A program made the translations under genes and the position numbers. The notes beneath the pieces are model-generated. The model had not been told where the DNA came from. It searched no databases and was given only the letters and a program-made list of their open reading frames with translations. From Rhizomys pruinosus (lineage: Eukaryota; Chordata; Mammalia; Rodentia; Spalacidae), in contig VZQC01007982.1 of assembly GCA_009823505.1 (NCBI GenBank), forward strand, positions 829,307 to 893,306: 64,000 nt of DNA, written 5' to 3'. Shown here piece by piece: positions 11,850-20,438 of this stretch (within the stretch, counting starts at the first letter, position 1; each line of letters opens with the position of its first letter).

Positions 11850-14741
11850 AGCTACTCCATTCTCACCGCTTAGTTCAGTACCACAAGCTCCTTGGACAAG
11901 GGAATTTTGCCCCATATGAGAGAACTTTGCATTGGGTGGTTTTGCATGTTGGAGTTCTGGTGCCTAACAGAGGGAGAAGGGGGGATTGGGGAGGACCCTG
12001 GTAGGACAATGCCCTCCAGAAGCTAGCAGCTCTCTGCAAGGCTTTCTGGAGATCCCAAATTACTGAGGTTCACTGTTTATATAAATGTTTATTAATCTGC
12101 TGTCCATTGGTACCGAGCCCCTGGCATAGCTGCAGGGTCTCAGGGGCTGGAGCCAACCACAAGAATGGCATTGTCTTTAACCTTTCATCCCTAATTTGAA
12201 GTCAATACAACTAGCCTCGGTCTCCCCATCTGCAATCCCTGCCCTGTCCATTCACCAAGGTTGAGTATGAGGACTAGGCTTTATAAATGGTTCCCCTGTC
12301 CTCTCCATCCCCAGTACAACTGAGACCCGAAATTCTCTGTCTAATCAGCAGCAGCCCCCTGCTTCCATCATTCTCCTCAGTGACCCAGCTGGCCAAGAAG
12401 AAAGGTGGTACGATGACTGACTTCTCTGTATCCGCAAACCAGGGGCTTTAGACCTGTACCACTGCAGCCAGTGTCCTCTCCCCTGCACCCCACATCCCAG
12501 GGGTGTCTATACCACCTTTTTGCCTGAGAAGGACTTCGTGAGGGCACTTCCCAGGAGGTCATTGGTGATGAAGGAGGCCTCAGCATCCAGCATGCTGATG
12601 CCCTGGGGCTCGAAAATGTGTGCATCAATCTGGAATGGCCAAATGAAGATGTCACACAGGGACAGTTCAGAGGTCAGCCTCTGGGACACAGCTAAGGGGA
12701 ATGACAGGAATCTGTGATGATATGGAGGCCCTCAAGGACAAACTGAAGACCCCTAGGGAAGTGACCAGAGCGACAGTTGAATGGTGGCCCAAAGCCTTTC
12801 TGTCATCTGTCTGCCATTGGTCCCAAGTTCCCGCAGTATAGATAGTCTTAGTGTAAGTAAACCACCTATCGAGCAGTTATAAGCATTTCAGAAGTGCTCT
12901 GAAGTGGTACAGGCCCCGAGGGGCGCACACCACTGCCTCCTCCCCTTGGCTCTCAGTTCCTGTAGCTAGAGCCTTGTACTTCCTCCTTAGCCAAGTACAG
13001 GAGCCAAAACTTCGAGGTACATTCTTGACTCCGCCCTGAGATTCACCCTGCCTCCCCCCAACACCTACCCAACTCTACTCCCTTTTCCCAGGCTCTGCAA
13101 AGCCAGCAGAGGATGCAGGAATGGTTGATTACCTCAAAGTGTCTGACCAATTGCTTGGGCTGGACCTTGAGGTACATCTCATATTTGCCCTTGTGCCTCT
13201 TGAGGAGTTCCTCATAGGTTAGTTCAAAAGTGACCTTGCTGCCTGCGGCCACATTGACTGACACTGTAAATTTCTCCAGCTTCCTCCCAGAGGCCCTGGA
13301 TGGGATACAAGACAGAGCCTAGTACAAGACTGCAGGGACCATCCTTCCTCAGCCCCGGGTTCAAGCCCTGGTTCTTTGATTAAAGGCTTCCCTCAAAATG
13401 GGATATGGGGGTTGGGGTATGCACTCAGTGTGCTTTAACAATAATCATCTACAGAGTGAGTTCCAGGACAGCTGAGGCTGCAGGGAGACCCTGTCTCGAA
13501 AAGACAAAAAAAAAAAAAAAAAGAATCCGGAAGTGGTCTGAACGACTAACTGGAAACAATGGCTCTTCAAAACAAGGACTTTAAAGACTGAAAGATGCAT
13601 GACATGTATGGCAGAATGCAGGAACAGGGGTGGGGTGGTGGGCATGGAAAGGGGAATGTGTCTAAATTGAACTGAAAAATAATGTATGAAATATGCAAAA
13701 CATCAATAAAATATATTTGGAAAAAAAAAAAAACCAATAATCATAGTTGTTTGCCTTCCTCAAAGCCAGCTCACACTTACTTGACCAAACCAGCTGTCTT
13801 GCCTTGGGACACAGCCTTTTCATACTGCTTCTTGGCAACTTCCTTCTCCTTGATGTTCCCAGGATAGGTGACACCATCAATGGTCCTGCAGATGAGAGTT
13901 TAGGGTCACACTGGATCAGATAGCCCTCCGGAGTTCAGAGCCAGCAACTATGGTGGCACTCACAAGGTGAAGTTGGTGATGAAGGCCGTCTTGGGCAGCT
14001 GCACATCAAAGGACACCTCCTTGGCCTTGTCTGCACGGTTGACAGCCCTTGTAGTGACGACGTTGTGAGCAAAGCGGGAGGTCACCTTGCAGCTGATCTT
14101 GGTACTGTAGACTTCAATGCCTTCAACCACCTGAGCGAGAGATGGTGAGGATCACTGAGTGGTGATCAGCCAGGCTACACACTGGAAGACCTCATCTTCA
14201 ATCTGACTTCTTTCCTTGCCAATTCTCCCTTGTGAGTTGTGAAGCTCTGAGTTCTCTCAGTTCTCCTACGCACCCATAGTGAAGCCTGGCCAGTGTCCTG
14301 GGTCCCATGTTCAGTTGGCCACCACAGGGCCATGCATGAACACTTCCTTAACAGTGTAATCTCTTCACAGCTGCAGTCAGTGAGATCCGGTAAAGGTCTC
14401 TGCTGATCCTGCTTCTTCCCAGTTGAAGTCTTCCCAGGGTTCCCTTTGGCCCCTGGGTAGTGTCCTGGCCCCAAGCTCTTCTTGAAGAGTCCTGTATCTC
14501 CATTTATCCCCAGCTCCAGCCATGCCCTCCGCCATCTGTCCTTGCCTCTCCCTGCACATCATCCTCCCAGAATCCTCTTCCCCCACAAAATCAGCCGACC
14601 TGTGTCCTTTGCTATTAGCTGGTTTTTTTTCCTGACTAGACTTCCCTCCTTTCCTGTGCCAGGTCCCTAAACACCCTCTTCCAACAGAAGAGACAGGCCA
14701 AGAGATGTCTGATTCTGATTGAGTATCTAAAAACACTTTCT

Positions 14742-14784
<43 letters not shown>

Positions 14785-15207
14785 AGGGTGTTGGGGTAGG
14801 AAGGGTAACAGGCTGCTTCACTGTATACACCCAACCCTATACACTGGGCTGAGCACAGTTGGAAGGGATGACTGACTGACTGACTGACTGACTGACAGGC
14901 GCCCTCCTGAACTGCCTCCCACAGAGCTGTAAGGCCCACAAGTCTTCTACCACAAGGGGCTCTTCTGGAATAGGGCCATGAGCTGTTTTCCAGCTGTAAG
15001 AGCACTGCCACTGTGATCCACGCCTTCAGCTGTGGGGCCACCAGCTCCATTCTGCCCTCCCAGACCCAGCCCCAGTCCCAGTGAAAGTTCTCACCCCTTC
15101 CGGGAGGCTCCGTTTCTGTAAAACAAATATAAGCAGAGAGGTCAGGAGAGAGCAAGGCCAGGGGCTTGGAGAAAGTTCTGGGCTAAAGACAGGATTCAAA
15201 GTTTCCT

Positions 15208-15241
<34 letters not shown>

Positions 15242-15830
15242 GCACACGCAAGTGAGCATGTGCATTGAGGGTCCTCTAGACAGAACTTTCCCAGGCCGTC
15301 TCACATCCCATGAGCTCCAACTCATTCTGCCTCTCACTCTGTTCTCCCTGGGGCCTGGTCCTCTTTGTTAGTCCTCCTCCCAGAACACCCTTCCCACCCA
15401 TCCATTGGGCTCAAATTAACATTTTGTAGGGGCCTCTACATAAGACGTTGGCCTTCATAACCCCCAGTGAGAAGTCCACAGTGCTTTCACAGTGCTATGA
15501 CAGGTCATTTGACAGGTGGGGAGACAGGCCTGGGAGTTTGAAGTGCTTTGCTCTGAGTTAGACAGCAAGCTACGTAGGTCTTGGCTGCAACACGGTCTTC
15601 AGGATTCAGCACTCTCCCAGCAGCACCGTGTCCAGCTCCCAGGCTCAGGCTCCACTTCACTCGCAGAACTTGCCCAGTGTGGAGCTTTCTGTGTTTGACT
15701 CCCAAGGTCCTAATGTCAAAGAGGGGGCTAGACTTACCCCAAGCAGCCGAAGTGGGCTTCTTGGAAAGCCAGAGGTCTCCAGGCCGGAAAGCAGAGCCAA
15801 GACAAGGCAGGGCCACCACGCAGACGCCAT
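161..15830 (-). CDS. ITIH3: Inter-alpha-trypsin inhibitor heavy chain 3 (partial: last coding exon outside the window)
   Basis: Secreted heavy chain that pairs with bikunin to form pre-alpha-inhibitor. Coding exons, 5' to 3': 15830-15738, 15115-15095, 14130-13964, 13885-13781, 13295-13133, 12629-12516, 11547-11422, 11214-11098, 10463-10295, 9751-9626, 9399-9218, 7909-7724, 7468-7329, 6416-6262, 5658-5656 (proposed micro-exon), 4027-3995, 3747-3712, 3572-3459, 3042-2838, 637-465, 272-161. The chosen ATG opens a hydrophobic signal peptide starting MASAWWPC. Exon 2 encodes the basic KRSLPEG step where the mature chain should begin. The VWA MIDAS motif DVSGS lies at about residue 290 and the Asp-Pro-His-Phe processing motif at about 649-652. 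The last visible exon ends VTR at a clean donor (160/161), so the terminal exon encoding the C-terminus lies left of position 1. The visible coding total is 2,540 bp. No disabling lesion is seen. Confidence 0.95.
937..1437. repeat. Long (TATG)n/(TGTG)n microsatellite in ITIH3 intron 20
   Basis: About 500 bp of uninterrupted TATG units mixed with TGTG and GGGT variants. It continues outward from the tail of the adjacent B3 SINE, so it probably grew from that tail. It lies 0.3 kb inside the intron after the exon at 637-465. The long open frames across it are repeat artefacts. Confidence 0.95.
1438..1602 (-). repeat. B3 SINE, antisense, arm 1 of an inverted pair
   Basis: On the minus strand it reads as a B3 body (GTAGGTAAATGTACTTACC and onwards) ending in the (CATA)n tail. 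Its partner at 2,131-2,353 is almost identical over about 165 bp; I see one substitution in the part compared. Confidence 0.8.
1735..1930 (-). repeat. Old B2/B3-related SINE
   Basis: Reverse-oriented: an A/T-rich tail at the left and a right end with GAGCCATCTTTCCAGCTCC, the complement of a diverged SINE head. Confidence 0.7.
1935..2105 (-). repeat. B1 SINE (diverged)
   Basis: Antisense B1 with GGCTGGCCTGG, TGCCTCCTAAGTGCTGGGATT and a T-rich left end. Confidence 0.75.
2131..2353 (+). repeat. B3 SINE with (CATA)n tail, arm 2 of the inverted pair
   Basis: Begins AGGAGCCAGCAAGATGGC, carries the B3 body and ends in CATACATA repeats to 2,353. It mirrors the copy at 1,438-1,602. Confidence 0.8.
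2607..2768. repeat. 27-bp minisatellite, six copies, ITIH3 intron
   Basis: Six head-to-tail 27-bp units, each starting ATGAGCATTCTGTCCTGCAG, nearly identical; the first and last units each carry one change. It lies 70 bp downstream of the donor of the exon at 3042-2838. Because 27 is a multiple of three, repetitive open frames run through it, but no coding role is indicated. Confidence 0.97.
4171..4354 (-). repeat. B1 SINE
   Basis: Antisense B1 with the left T-rich tail, CGAGACAGGGTTTCCCTG and a right end CGCCACCACACCCGGC. Confidence 0.9.
4769..5030 (+). repeat. B2 SINE (older)
   Basis: Starts GGGGCTGGAGAGATGGCTCA and ends in an A/T-rich tail containing (TATG)n and AATAAATAAAAC. Confidence 0.85.
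5037..5266 (+). repeat. B2 SINE, long subtype
   Basis: Starts GGGGCTGAGAGATGGCC, has the doubled CTCCAATTCCAG/CTCCAGTTCCAG segment, and ends AAATAAATAAAAT. Confidence 0.92.
5268..5410 (+). repeat. B1 SINE
   Basis: Sense B1 body GCCGGGCTTGG through CCTGTCTCAAAAAGAC, directly behind the B2 tail. Confidence 0.9.
5656..5658 (-). other. ITIH3: Proposed 3-nt micro-exon of ITIH3 (exon 15)
   Basis: On the minus strand a long pyrimidine tract (about 5,670-5,700) leads to TTTTAG, then AAG, then GTAAGG. Exon 14 ends in phase 1 and the following 33-bp exon starts in phase 1, so the three bases insert exactly one codon (Glu) without shifting the frame. Counting it gives 22 coding exons, the same as ITIH1. 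This is read from splice signals only; skipping it would also keep the frame. Confidence 0.5.
6637..6860 (+). repeat. B2 SINE, short subtype
   Basis: GGGGCTGGAGAGATGGCTCA head and AAAATAAATAAAATT tail, without the internal doubled segment. It lies in ITIH3 intron 13. Confidence 0.92.
7591..7720. repeat. 24-bp minisatellite abutting the donor of ITIH3 exon 12
   Basis: About 5.5 copies of a 24-bp unit (CCATTCCCAGCACTCCCCGG and so on). The last partial copy runs straight into the GT donor at 7,723-7,722. In transcript sense the repeat is G-rich, with GGGG and GGG runs in each unit just downstream of the 5' splice site. Confidence 0.95.
8325..8546 (-). repeat. B2 SINE, short subtype
   Basis: Antisense: TATTTTTTTATGTGTATG left tail, GGCCATCTCTCTAGCCCC right end. 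Confidence 0.9.
8592..8975 (+). repeat. MLT1-type MaLR LTR
   Basis: Begins TGTTATGGGTTGAACTGT and contains GGGCCCTAATCCAATACC, AACCCACTGACCCTTGATCT and TTTAAGCCACCCAGTAGTGG, then TTATGACAGACCTAGCAA at the end. These are the recognisable landmarks of the ancient mammalian MLT1 LTRs, in ITIH3 intron 11. Confidence 0.8.
10766..11045 (+). repeat. B2 SINE with duplicated 3' end
   Basis: GGGGCTGGAGAGATGGCTCA head. The 3' end (GAGTGCACTTAC, GCAGACAGTACAC, ACATAAAACATAAAA) appears twice in tandem, at about 10,924-10,985 and 10,990-11,045. It ends about 50 bp downstream of the ITIH3 exon 8 donor. Confidence 0.85.
11550..11606. repeat. GGAGA-rich tract forming the extended polypyrimidine tract of ITIH3 exon 7
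   Basis: On the transcript strand this is CCTCTCCTCC repeats running directly into the acceptor of the exon at 11,547-11,422. The low-complexity run therefore also serves as, or greatly extends, the 3' splice-site pyrimidine tract. Confidence 0.75.
11793..11846. repeat. (CT)n microsatellite
   Basis: About 27 CT dinucleotides in ITIH3 intron 6. Confidence 0.97.
13446..13732 (+). repeat. Truncated B1 next to an L1 3' UTR fragment
   Basis: 13,446-13,521 is the right half of a B1 with poly(A). 13,522-13,732 resembles the 3' UTR seen behind the L1 end at about 46,880 (GGCAGAATGCA, GGGGTGG, GAATGTGTCTAAATT) and ends in poly(A). Both lie in ITIH3 intron 4. Confidence 0.65.
14743..14783. repeat. 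(GT)n microsatellite
   Basis: Perfect GT repeat, ITIH3 intron 2. A short (GACT)n run follows at 14,870-14,896. Confidence 0.97.
15210..15239. repeat. (CA)n microsatellite
   Basis: CA dinucleotides in ITIH3 intron 1. Confidence 0.95.
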
Positions 15831-15859
15831 TGCTGAGTACACAGATCTGACCTGCTTTC

Positions 15860-15904
15860 TTTATATGAGCTAGCCCAGTGTTTTCCAAGCAGGGTCAGTG
15901 ACCT
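15860..15904 (-). promoter_or_regulatory. ITIH3: ITIH3 core promoter: TATA box plus inverted nuclear-receptor repeat
   Basis: On the minus strand TATAAA (15,865-15,860) sits about 35 bp before the ITIH3 ATG, implying a very short 5' UTR starting near 15,835. At 15,904-15,892 the minus strand reads AGGTCACTGACCC, an inverted repeat of AGGTCA half-sites with one spacer base and one mismatch. That is the IR-1 layout bound by FXR/RXR. The TATA call is firm on position; the receptor is an inference. Confidence 0.6.
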
Positions 15905-16600
15905 GCAGTATGGGGCCGAAGCAGCGGAGGCGGGCAACTCCTCCAGGAATGGGGGTAGGTGAAGTAATGACCCAGTGCGTCTGTACAAAAGGGACCTGAT
16001 AGGTACAATAAACAATGTGGAGCTTCATCCTGTCAGGCTGTGGACTGGAGGCCCCTGGGAAAGCAGAAGCTGTGTAAAACACGCGGCCCCCGGCCTCGCT
16101 GGTGTGGTGACGGAGTGGTGCGAGCTGCGTTTAGAAGCTGGCATCTCCACATCTGGGACTCAGGGCTTTTGTCTTTGCCACTCACATGGCTTCTGGCTGG
16201 GCCTAGATCCCATCCTTAACCCTTAAAAGGCAGCCACCCTCAAGCTAGACCCCCATGGCTGAGCTCGTTATCTGCTATTGCTCCATAGACCCATGAAGAG
16301 GACAGATCTCAAGCCCTGTAACTCAGCTCTCTCTGGGATCTGGCCTCAAATTTCCTCCCGGAGCTCACTCTGCGCACTGGTTTACCCACTTTGCACTGCT
16401 CGTAGCATCTGCTTGTAGCATCTGCTTGTAGCATCTGCTTGTAGTTTCCCTCTAACAGCCAAAGGTCTGGGCTCTAGGAGCCTTCTTCCCTCTTCCCTAT
16501 TAGACAGCAGGCTCTCTCGCTCTCTCTCTCTCTCTGTCTCTCTCTTTCTGTCTCTCTCTTCACCTGTCCTATCCATGTGACCATTCACAGAATGATAGCA
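15905..16600. other. Upstream region of ITIH3, mostly single-copy
   Basis: No gene is seen. It contains three copies of a 13-bp unit (GTAGCATCTGCTT) at about 16,402-16,445 and a CT-rich run at 16,512-16,560. Distal ITIH3 regulatory sequence would be expected here, but none can be shown. Confidence 0.5.
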
Positions 16601-16602
16601 TT

Positions 16603-16740
16603 TTTGGGGGGTGTCTTTTTGATACAGGGTCTCCCTGTAACCCAGCTAGCCTGGAACTTGAGATGTAGACCAGGCTAATCTTGAACGCACAGAGATCCAC
16701 CTGCCTCTGGGATTAAAGGCATACACCACCATGCTCAGTA
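16603..16740 (-). repeat. B1 SINE
   Basis: Antisense B1: GATACAGGGTCTCCCTGTAA through ACCACCATGCTCAG, with a small internal deletion. Confidence 0.85.
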
Positions 16741-16744
16741 ACGC

Positions 16745-16997
16745 TTTTTTTTTTTTTAATTAATTTTATTTATTTCTGTATGTGTAGGAAGGTACTGCCT
16801 GCATGCAAGTCTGTGCACCCGTGCCGTGCAATGCCATGGAGGTCAGAAGAGGGCGTTGGATTCCCCTGGAACTGGAGTTCTCCTGGAATTGGAGTCCCAG
16901 ACGGCCCTCGGCCACCATGTGGGTGCTGGGGATCGAACCCAGGTCCTCTGCAAGAGCGGTCGGCGCTCCCAACCGCTAGGCCATCTCTCCAGCCCCT
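16745..16997 (-). repeat. B2 SINE, long subtype
   Basis: Antisense: T-rich tail, ATTTTATTTATTTCTGTATG, the doubled CTGGAACTGGAG/CTGGAATTGGAG segment, ending GGCCATCTCTCCAGCCCC. Confidence 0.93.
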
Positions 16998-17009
16998 CAG
17001 TAACGCTTT

Positions 17010-17168
17010 TTTAAAAAAGATATATTTATTTTTAATTAGGTGTGTGTGTGAGAGAGAGAGAAGGTTGTCCATGTGGCTGTGGGTGCCAGTGCCTGGTGTG
17101 CATGCTGGGAACCTCCAGTCCTCTGCAAGAGCAGTACAAGCTCTTAACCACTAAGCCATCTCCCCAGT
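17010..17168 (-). repeat. B2/B3-related SINE
   Basis: Antisense diverged copy with GT/GA-rich start, TCCTCTGCAAGAGCAGTACA and TAAGCCATCTCCCCAG. Confidence 0.7.
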
Positions 17169-17169
17169 A

Positions 17170-18080
17170 CCAACAGCAGGCTCTCTGAGGGGTTCCTCTT
17201 GTTACCTTATGTTGAGCATTGTGTGATCAGGTCTGACTGTCCCCTCCTGGAGAGACAGGCCATGTGACGCCTCCCTCTGCACTCCTGAGACCTCCTGAGC
17301 CACACTGCAGTCCTGCAGTCCCTGGCCACTTCAGGGTGGCTGCTGTGTGCCGACCATGCCATGACTTCTGTGAGCAACCTCCACACGGCCCTGCTGAAGG
17401 ACACCTCACCTAGAGCTGCTGCTTTATGGATGATGTTGGACCCTTTGAAGAAAGTTCTGAGCTTGACTGTCAGAGGTCCAGGTATCAGAGAGCCAGCCAC
17501 AGAGAGAGAAGGCACACAGCAGAAGATGTGAGGTAGAGTAAGCACAGACAGCCTCGGCCTAGTGTTTGGACCTGTCTAGGGAGACACGAAGCAGTGACAG
17601 AGCTGCCAAGTCAGCAAAGATGGGGAGGGATAATGGCCACTCCTGAGACGCAGCGAGGTGGGCCCTGTTCTAAGGCCTTCTGAGTGCTACGCAGCTCTCA
17701 CTGGTAGCAAGTGCCACACTTGCTGCAAGAGACCAAACCCAGAAGATGCCAGTGCCTGGAGATGGCGAGAAGACCTCAGAGAACTGCAGGCAGGCCTCTT
17801 TCCTGGCTCTAGGGATATCCCAGTCACGTGACCATTCTCAGCACCTCTGGGTGCTGGCCCCTAGGAGGCTGAGGTTGGGGCAGGACCATCATCCAGTGAC
17901 TCCTCCTCATGGGTCGCAGCTCCCCGTGGGGCCTCCCCCGTCTCTTTCCTCTGGACCACTGTCTCCTCCCCAGACACTTGGAGTCTGAGGAAAACAGCAA
18001 CCCAGGATAGGGATTCTGAGGCTGCCTAAGAGAGACAGCCATGAATTTGGAGGAAACTAGCCATACGAAAATAGAATTAG
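17170..18080. other. Single-copy intergenic sequence between ITIH1 and ITIH3
   Basis: No SINE landmark and no convincing reading frame. It could hold regulatory sequence for either heavy-chain gene; nothing specific is recognisable. Confidence 0.45.
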
Positions 18081-18081
18081 A

Positions 18082-18300
18082 GTGGCTGAAGAGATAGATG
18101 GCTCAGTGGGTAAGAGCACTGACTACGCTTGCAGCGTACCCTGGTTCAATTCCCAGCACCCACATCTCAGCTAACAACTATCTGTAACTCCAGTTCCAGG
18201 GAAATCTGATGCCCTCTTCTGACTTCTACAGGCATTGCATGACACTTGTGCACTTGCATACAGGCAGGCAAGACACTCATACATATAAAAAATAAAATAA
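18082..18300 (+). repeat. B2 SINE
   Basis: AGATGGCTCAGTGGGTAAGA head and AAAAAATAAAATAAATT tail. Confidence 0.88.
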
Positions 18301-18301
18301 A

Positions 18302-18562
18302 TTGCCAGGCGCGGTGGCACACGCCTTTAATCCTAGCACTTGGGAGGCAGAGGCAGGCGGATCTTTGTGAGTTCAAGGCCAGCCTGGTCTACAGAGTGAG
18401 TTCGGATCTTTGTGAGTTCAAGGCCAGCCTGGTCTACAGAGTGAGTTCCAAGAGTGCTGGAGCTACAGGGAGACCCTGTCTTAAAAAGACAAAAAATAAA
18501 ATAAAATAAAATAAAATAAAATAAAATAAAATAAAATAAAATAAAATAAAATAAAATAATAA
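18302..18562 (+). repeat. B1 SINE with a 45-bp internal tandem duplication and (AAAAT)n tail
   Basis: A 45-bp segment beginning GGATCTTTGTGAGTTCAAGG occurs at 18,359-18,403 and again, exactly, at 18,404-18,448. The tail is about 15 units of AAAAT. Confidence 0.93.
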
Positions 18563-18589
18563 ATTAAAAAATGGAAAAAAAAGTAAGAG

Positions 18590-18735
18590 ATAGCTGGACA
18601 TGGTGGCACACACCTTTAATCCCAGCACTCAGGAAGCAGAGGCAGGCGGATCTTTGTGAGTTCAAGGCCAGCCTGGTCTGCATAGTGAGTTCCAGACCAG
18701 CTGGGGCTACGGGGAGACCCTGTCTCAAAAATAAA
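18590..18735 (+). repeat. B1 SINE
   Basis: Sense B1: GCTGGACATGGTGGCACACA through CCCTGTCTCAAAAATAAATG. Confidence 0.92.
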
Positions 18736-18746
18736 TGTAAGAGATT

Positions 18747-18975
18747 CTGTGGGGGATAGAGAGATGCTTCAGTGGTTAACAGCACTGGCTCCTCTTGCAG
18801 AGGACCCTGGTCTGTTTCCCACCACCCACATAGAGGCTACAATCGTCCATAACTATAGTTCCAGGGGAATCTGATGCCTTCTTTTGACTTCTGCAGGTGT
18901 TGCATGACACTGGTGCACTTACATATATGCAGATAATACTCATACACATAAAATAAAAAATATTTCTAAAAAAGA
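18747..18975 (+). repeat. B2 SINE
   Basis: GTGGGGGATAGAGAGATGCT head, CATACACATAAAATAAAAAA tail. Confidence 0.85.
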
Positions 18976-18999
18976 TAGGCTTATCCCATGCCCGTTCTT

Positions 19000-19460
19000 C
19001 AGGAGGTGATGAGCCCCCAGCTGAGCAGAGCATCGACCAGGCTGACCCAGCTAGGTGGCAGTCCCACTATCCCTTGTGAAACTCAGAATGTCTTCGAAGG
19101 TAAATTGGCCTCTGAGCCTCCTAAAGTTCCCCACACTTGCTATTGAGGAGCTCTGTGTTCCCAGACCTGGGACAGTCTTTGGGCTCAGCATCTATGATGT
19201 TATTTATTGTAAACTTGACAGGACCTAGGGTCACTGAAGAGATGAGGCTTGGGAATGCTCGTGAGGGATTGTCTGAGCAGGCTAACTGACATGGGACTAC
19301 CCACCCTAATGTGGATGGTACCATTCCCTGGTATGGGCACCTGGACTGAATACAAAGGAGACAGTAAACTAAGCACAAGGTCCACTGCCCTGTGCTCTGT
19401 GGCGTTGCATCTTAGCTGGGCCCCAAAACCAAGCCAGGGAAAGGAACCCTACTGGGGCAG
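19000..19460. other. Intergenic sequence with a probable old interspersed repeat
   Basis: 19,200-19,390 (for example GTGGATGGTACCATTCCCTG, then CTGGACTGAATACAAAGGAG) resembles a mammalian interspersed repeat that I recognise by pattern but cannot name. The rest looks single-copy. Confidence 0.35.
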
Positions 19461-19464
19461 TTCT

Positions 19465-19695
19465 TTTTTTTTTTAATTTTTTAATTTATTCTTGTATGTG
19501 TATGAGTGTACTGTCTGCATGTAGGTCTGTGCATCCATGTCCTGCAATGCCGCGGAGGTCAGAAGAGGGTGTCGGATTCCCCTGAAACTGGAGTTAAAGA
19601 TGGTTCTCAGCTGCCATGTGGGTGCTGGGGATCGAACCCGGGTCCTCTGCAAGAGGAGTCGGTGCTCTTAACCGCTAGGCCATCTCTCCAGCTAA
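19465..19695 (-). repeat. B2 SINE, short subtype
   Basis: Antisense: T-rich tail, TATGTGTATGAGTGTACTG, ending GGCCATCTCTCCAGC. Confidence 0.92.
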
Positions 19696-19699
19696 TGGC

Positions 19700-20300
19700 G
19701 CAATTCTAAGCAGTGTGAGGAACAATGTTCTAGACCCCTGAAACCCAGCTTTGGCCACCGGTTCTTTCTGCCTTCAGGATAGACCAGCCTGGGTGGCATA
19801 AGCTGCCACTCCCACAGGCCTTTGCTGAAATGGAGACCCTGAGGCTCCCATTTCTAGAAGCTTTCTTTAGGACCCCAAATTTACCTGGAAATAGTTCTCT
19901 CATGTATTCATGCTAAGTGACCCAACAGGCTTTGGTCACCTGCATCTTAGCTGACTGGAAGAGTCACACAGGACAGATGTGGGATGTGTTTGATGTCACA
20001 TAGGATGAATTTGAGACCCAGCTTTGCCACTCATAACATGAGGGGCTTCTGACGGGTTATTTAACCTCAGTTTCTTCAACTTTCAACGAGCCTGGTTGTA
20101 GGAAGCTCTGGGTCAGTTGTGATGGTCCTTGCTGCCAGAGCATCTCTGGGCCCTTGGGCTCATGGGAGCAACTGTATGTGGGGGCTACTCAGGAGATCTA
20201 GAAGCCACGGACCAGGCAGTTGCAGAGAACAGGATGTGACGATGGGCAAGTCCCATTTCCTCTCTCCCACAAAGCGGCCAACTCTTCACTGGTTATGGCC
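19700..20300. other. Downstream flank of ITIH1, single-copy
   Basis: Nothing repeat-like and no supported gene. The ITIH1 transcript probably ends near its right edge. Confidence 0.4.
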
Positions 20301-20304
20301 TTTC

Positions 20305-20310
20305 TTTAAT
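20305..20310 (-). terminator. ITIH1: ITIH1 poly(A) signal ATTAAA
   Basis: ATTAAA on the minus strand about 130 bp past the ITIH1 stop codon is the nearest canonical-type signal. The cleavage site should follow within 30 bp, giving a short 3' UTR. Confidence 0.5.
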
Positions 20311-20438
20311 GAAATCATGGGGTGCTTTGACACAGGGGCCATGCATCCAGCATGCGCAGAGAGGTGGAGCCAGCTTGATGCTGTCCTCCTTGTCCTCTGC
20401 TGTGGTCCCAGGGGAGGACTGATGTGCTAGCCAAAGGC

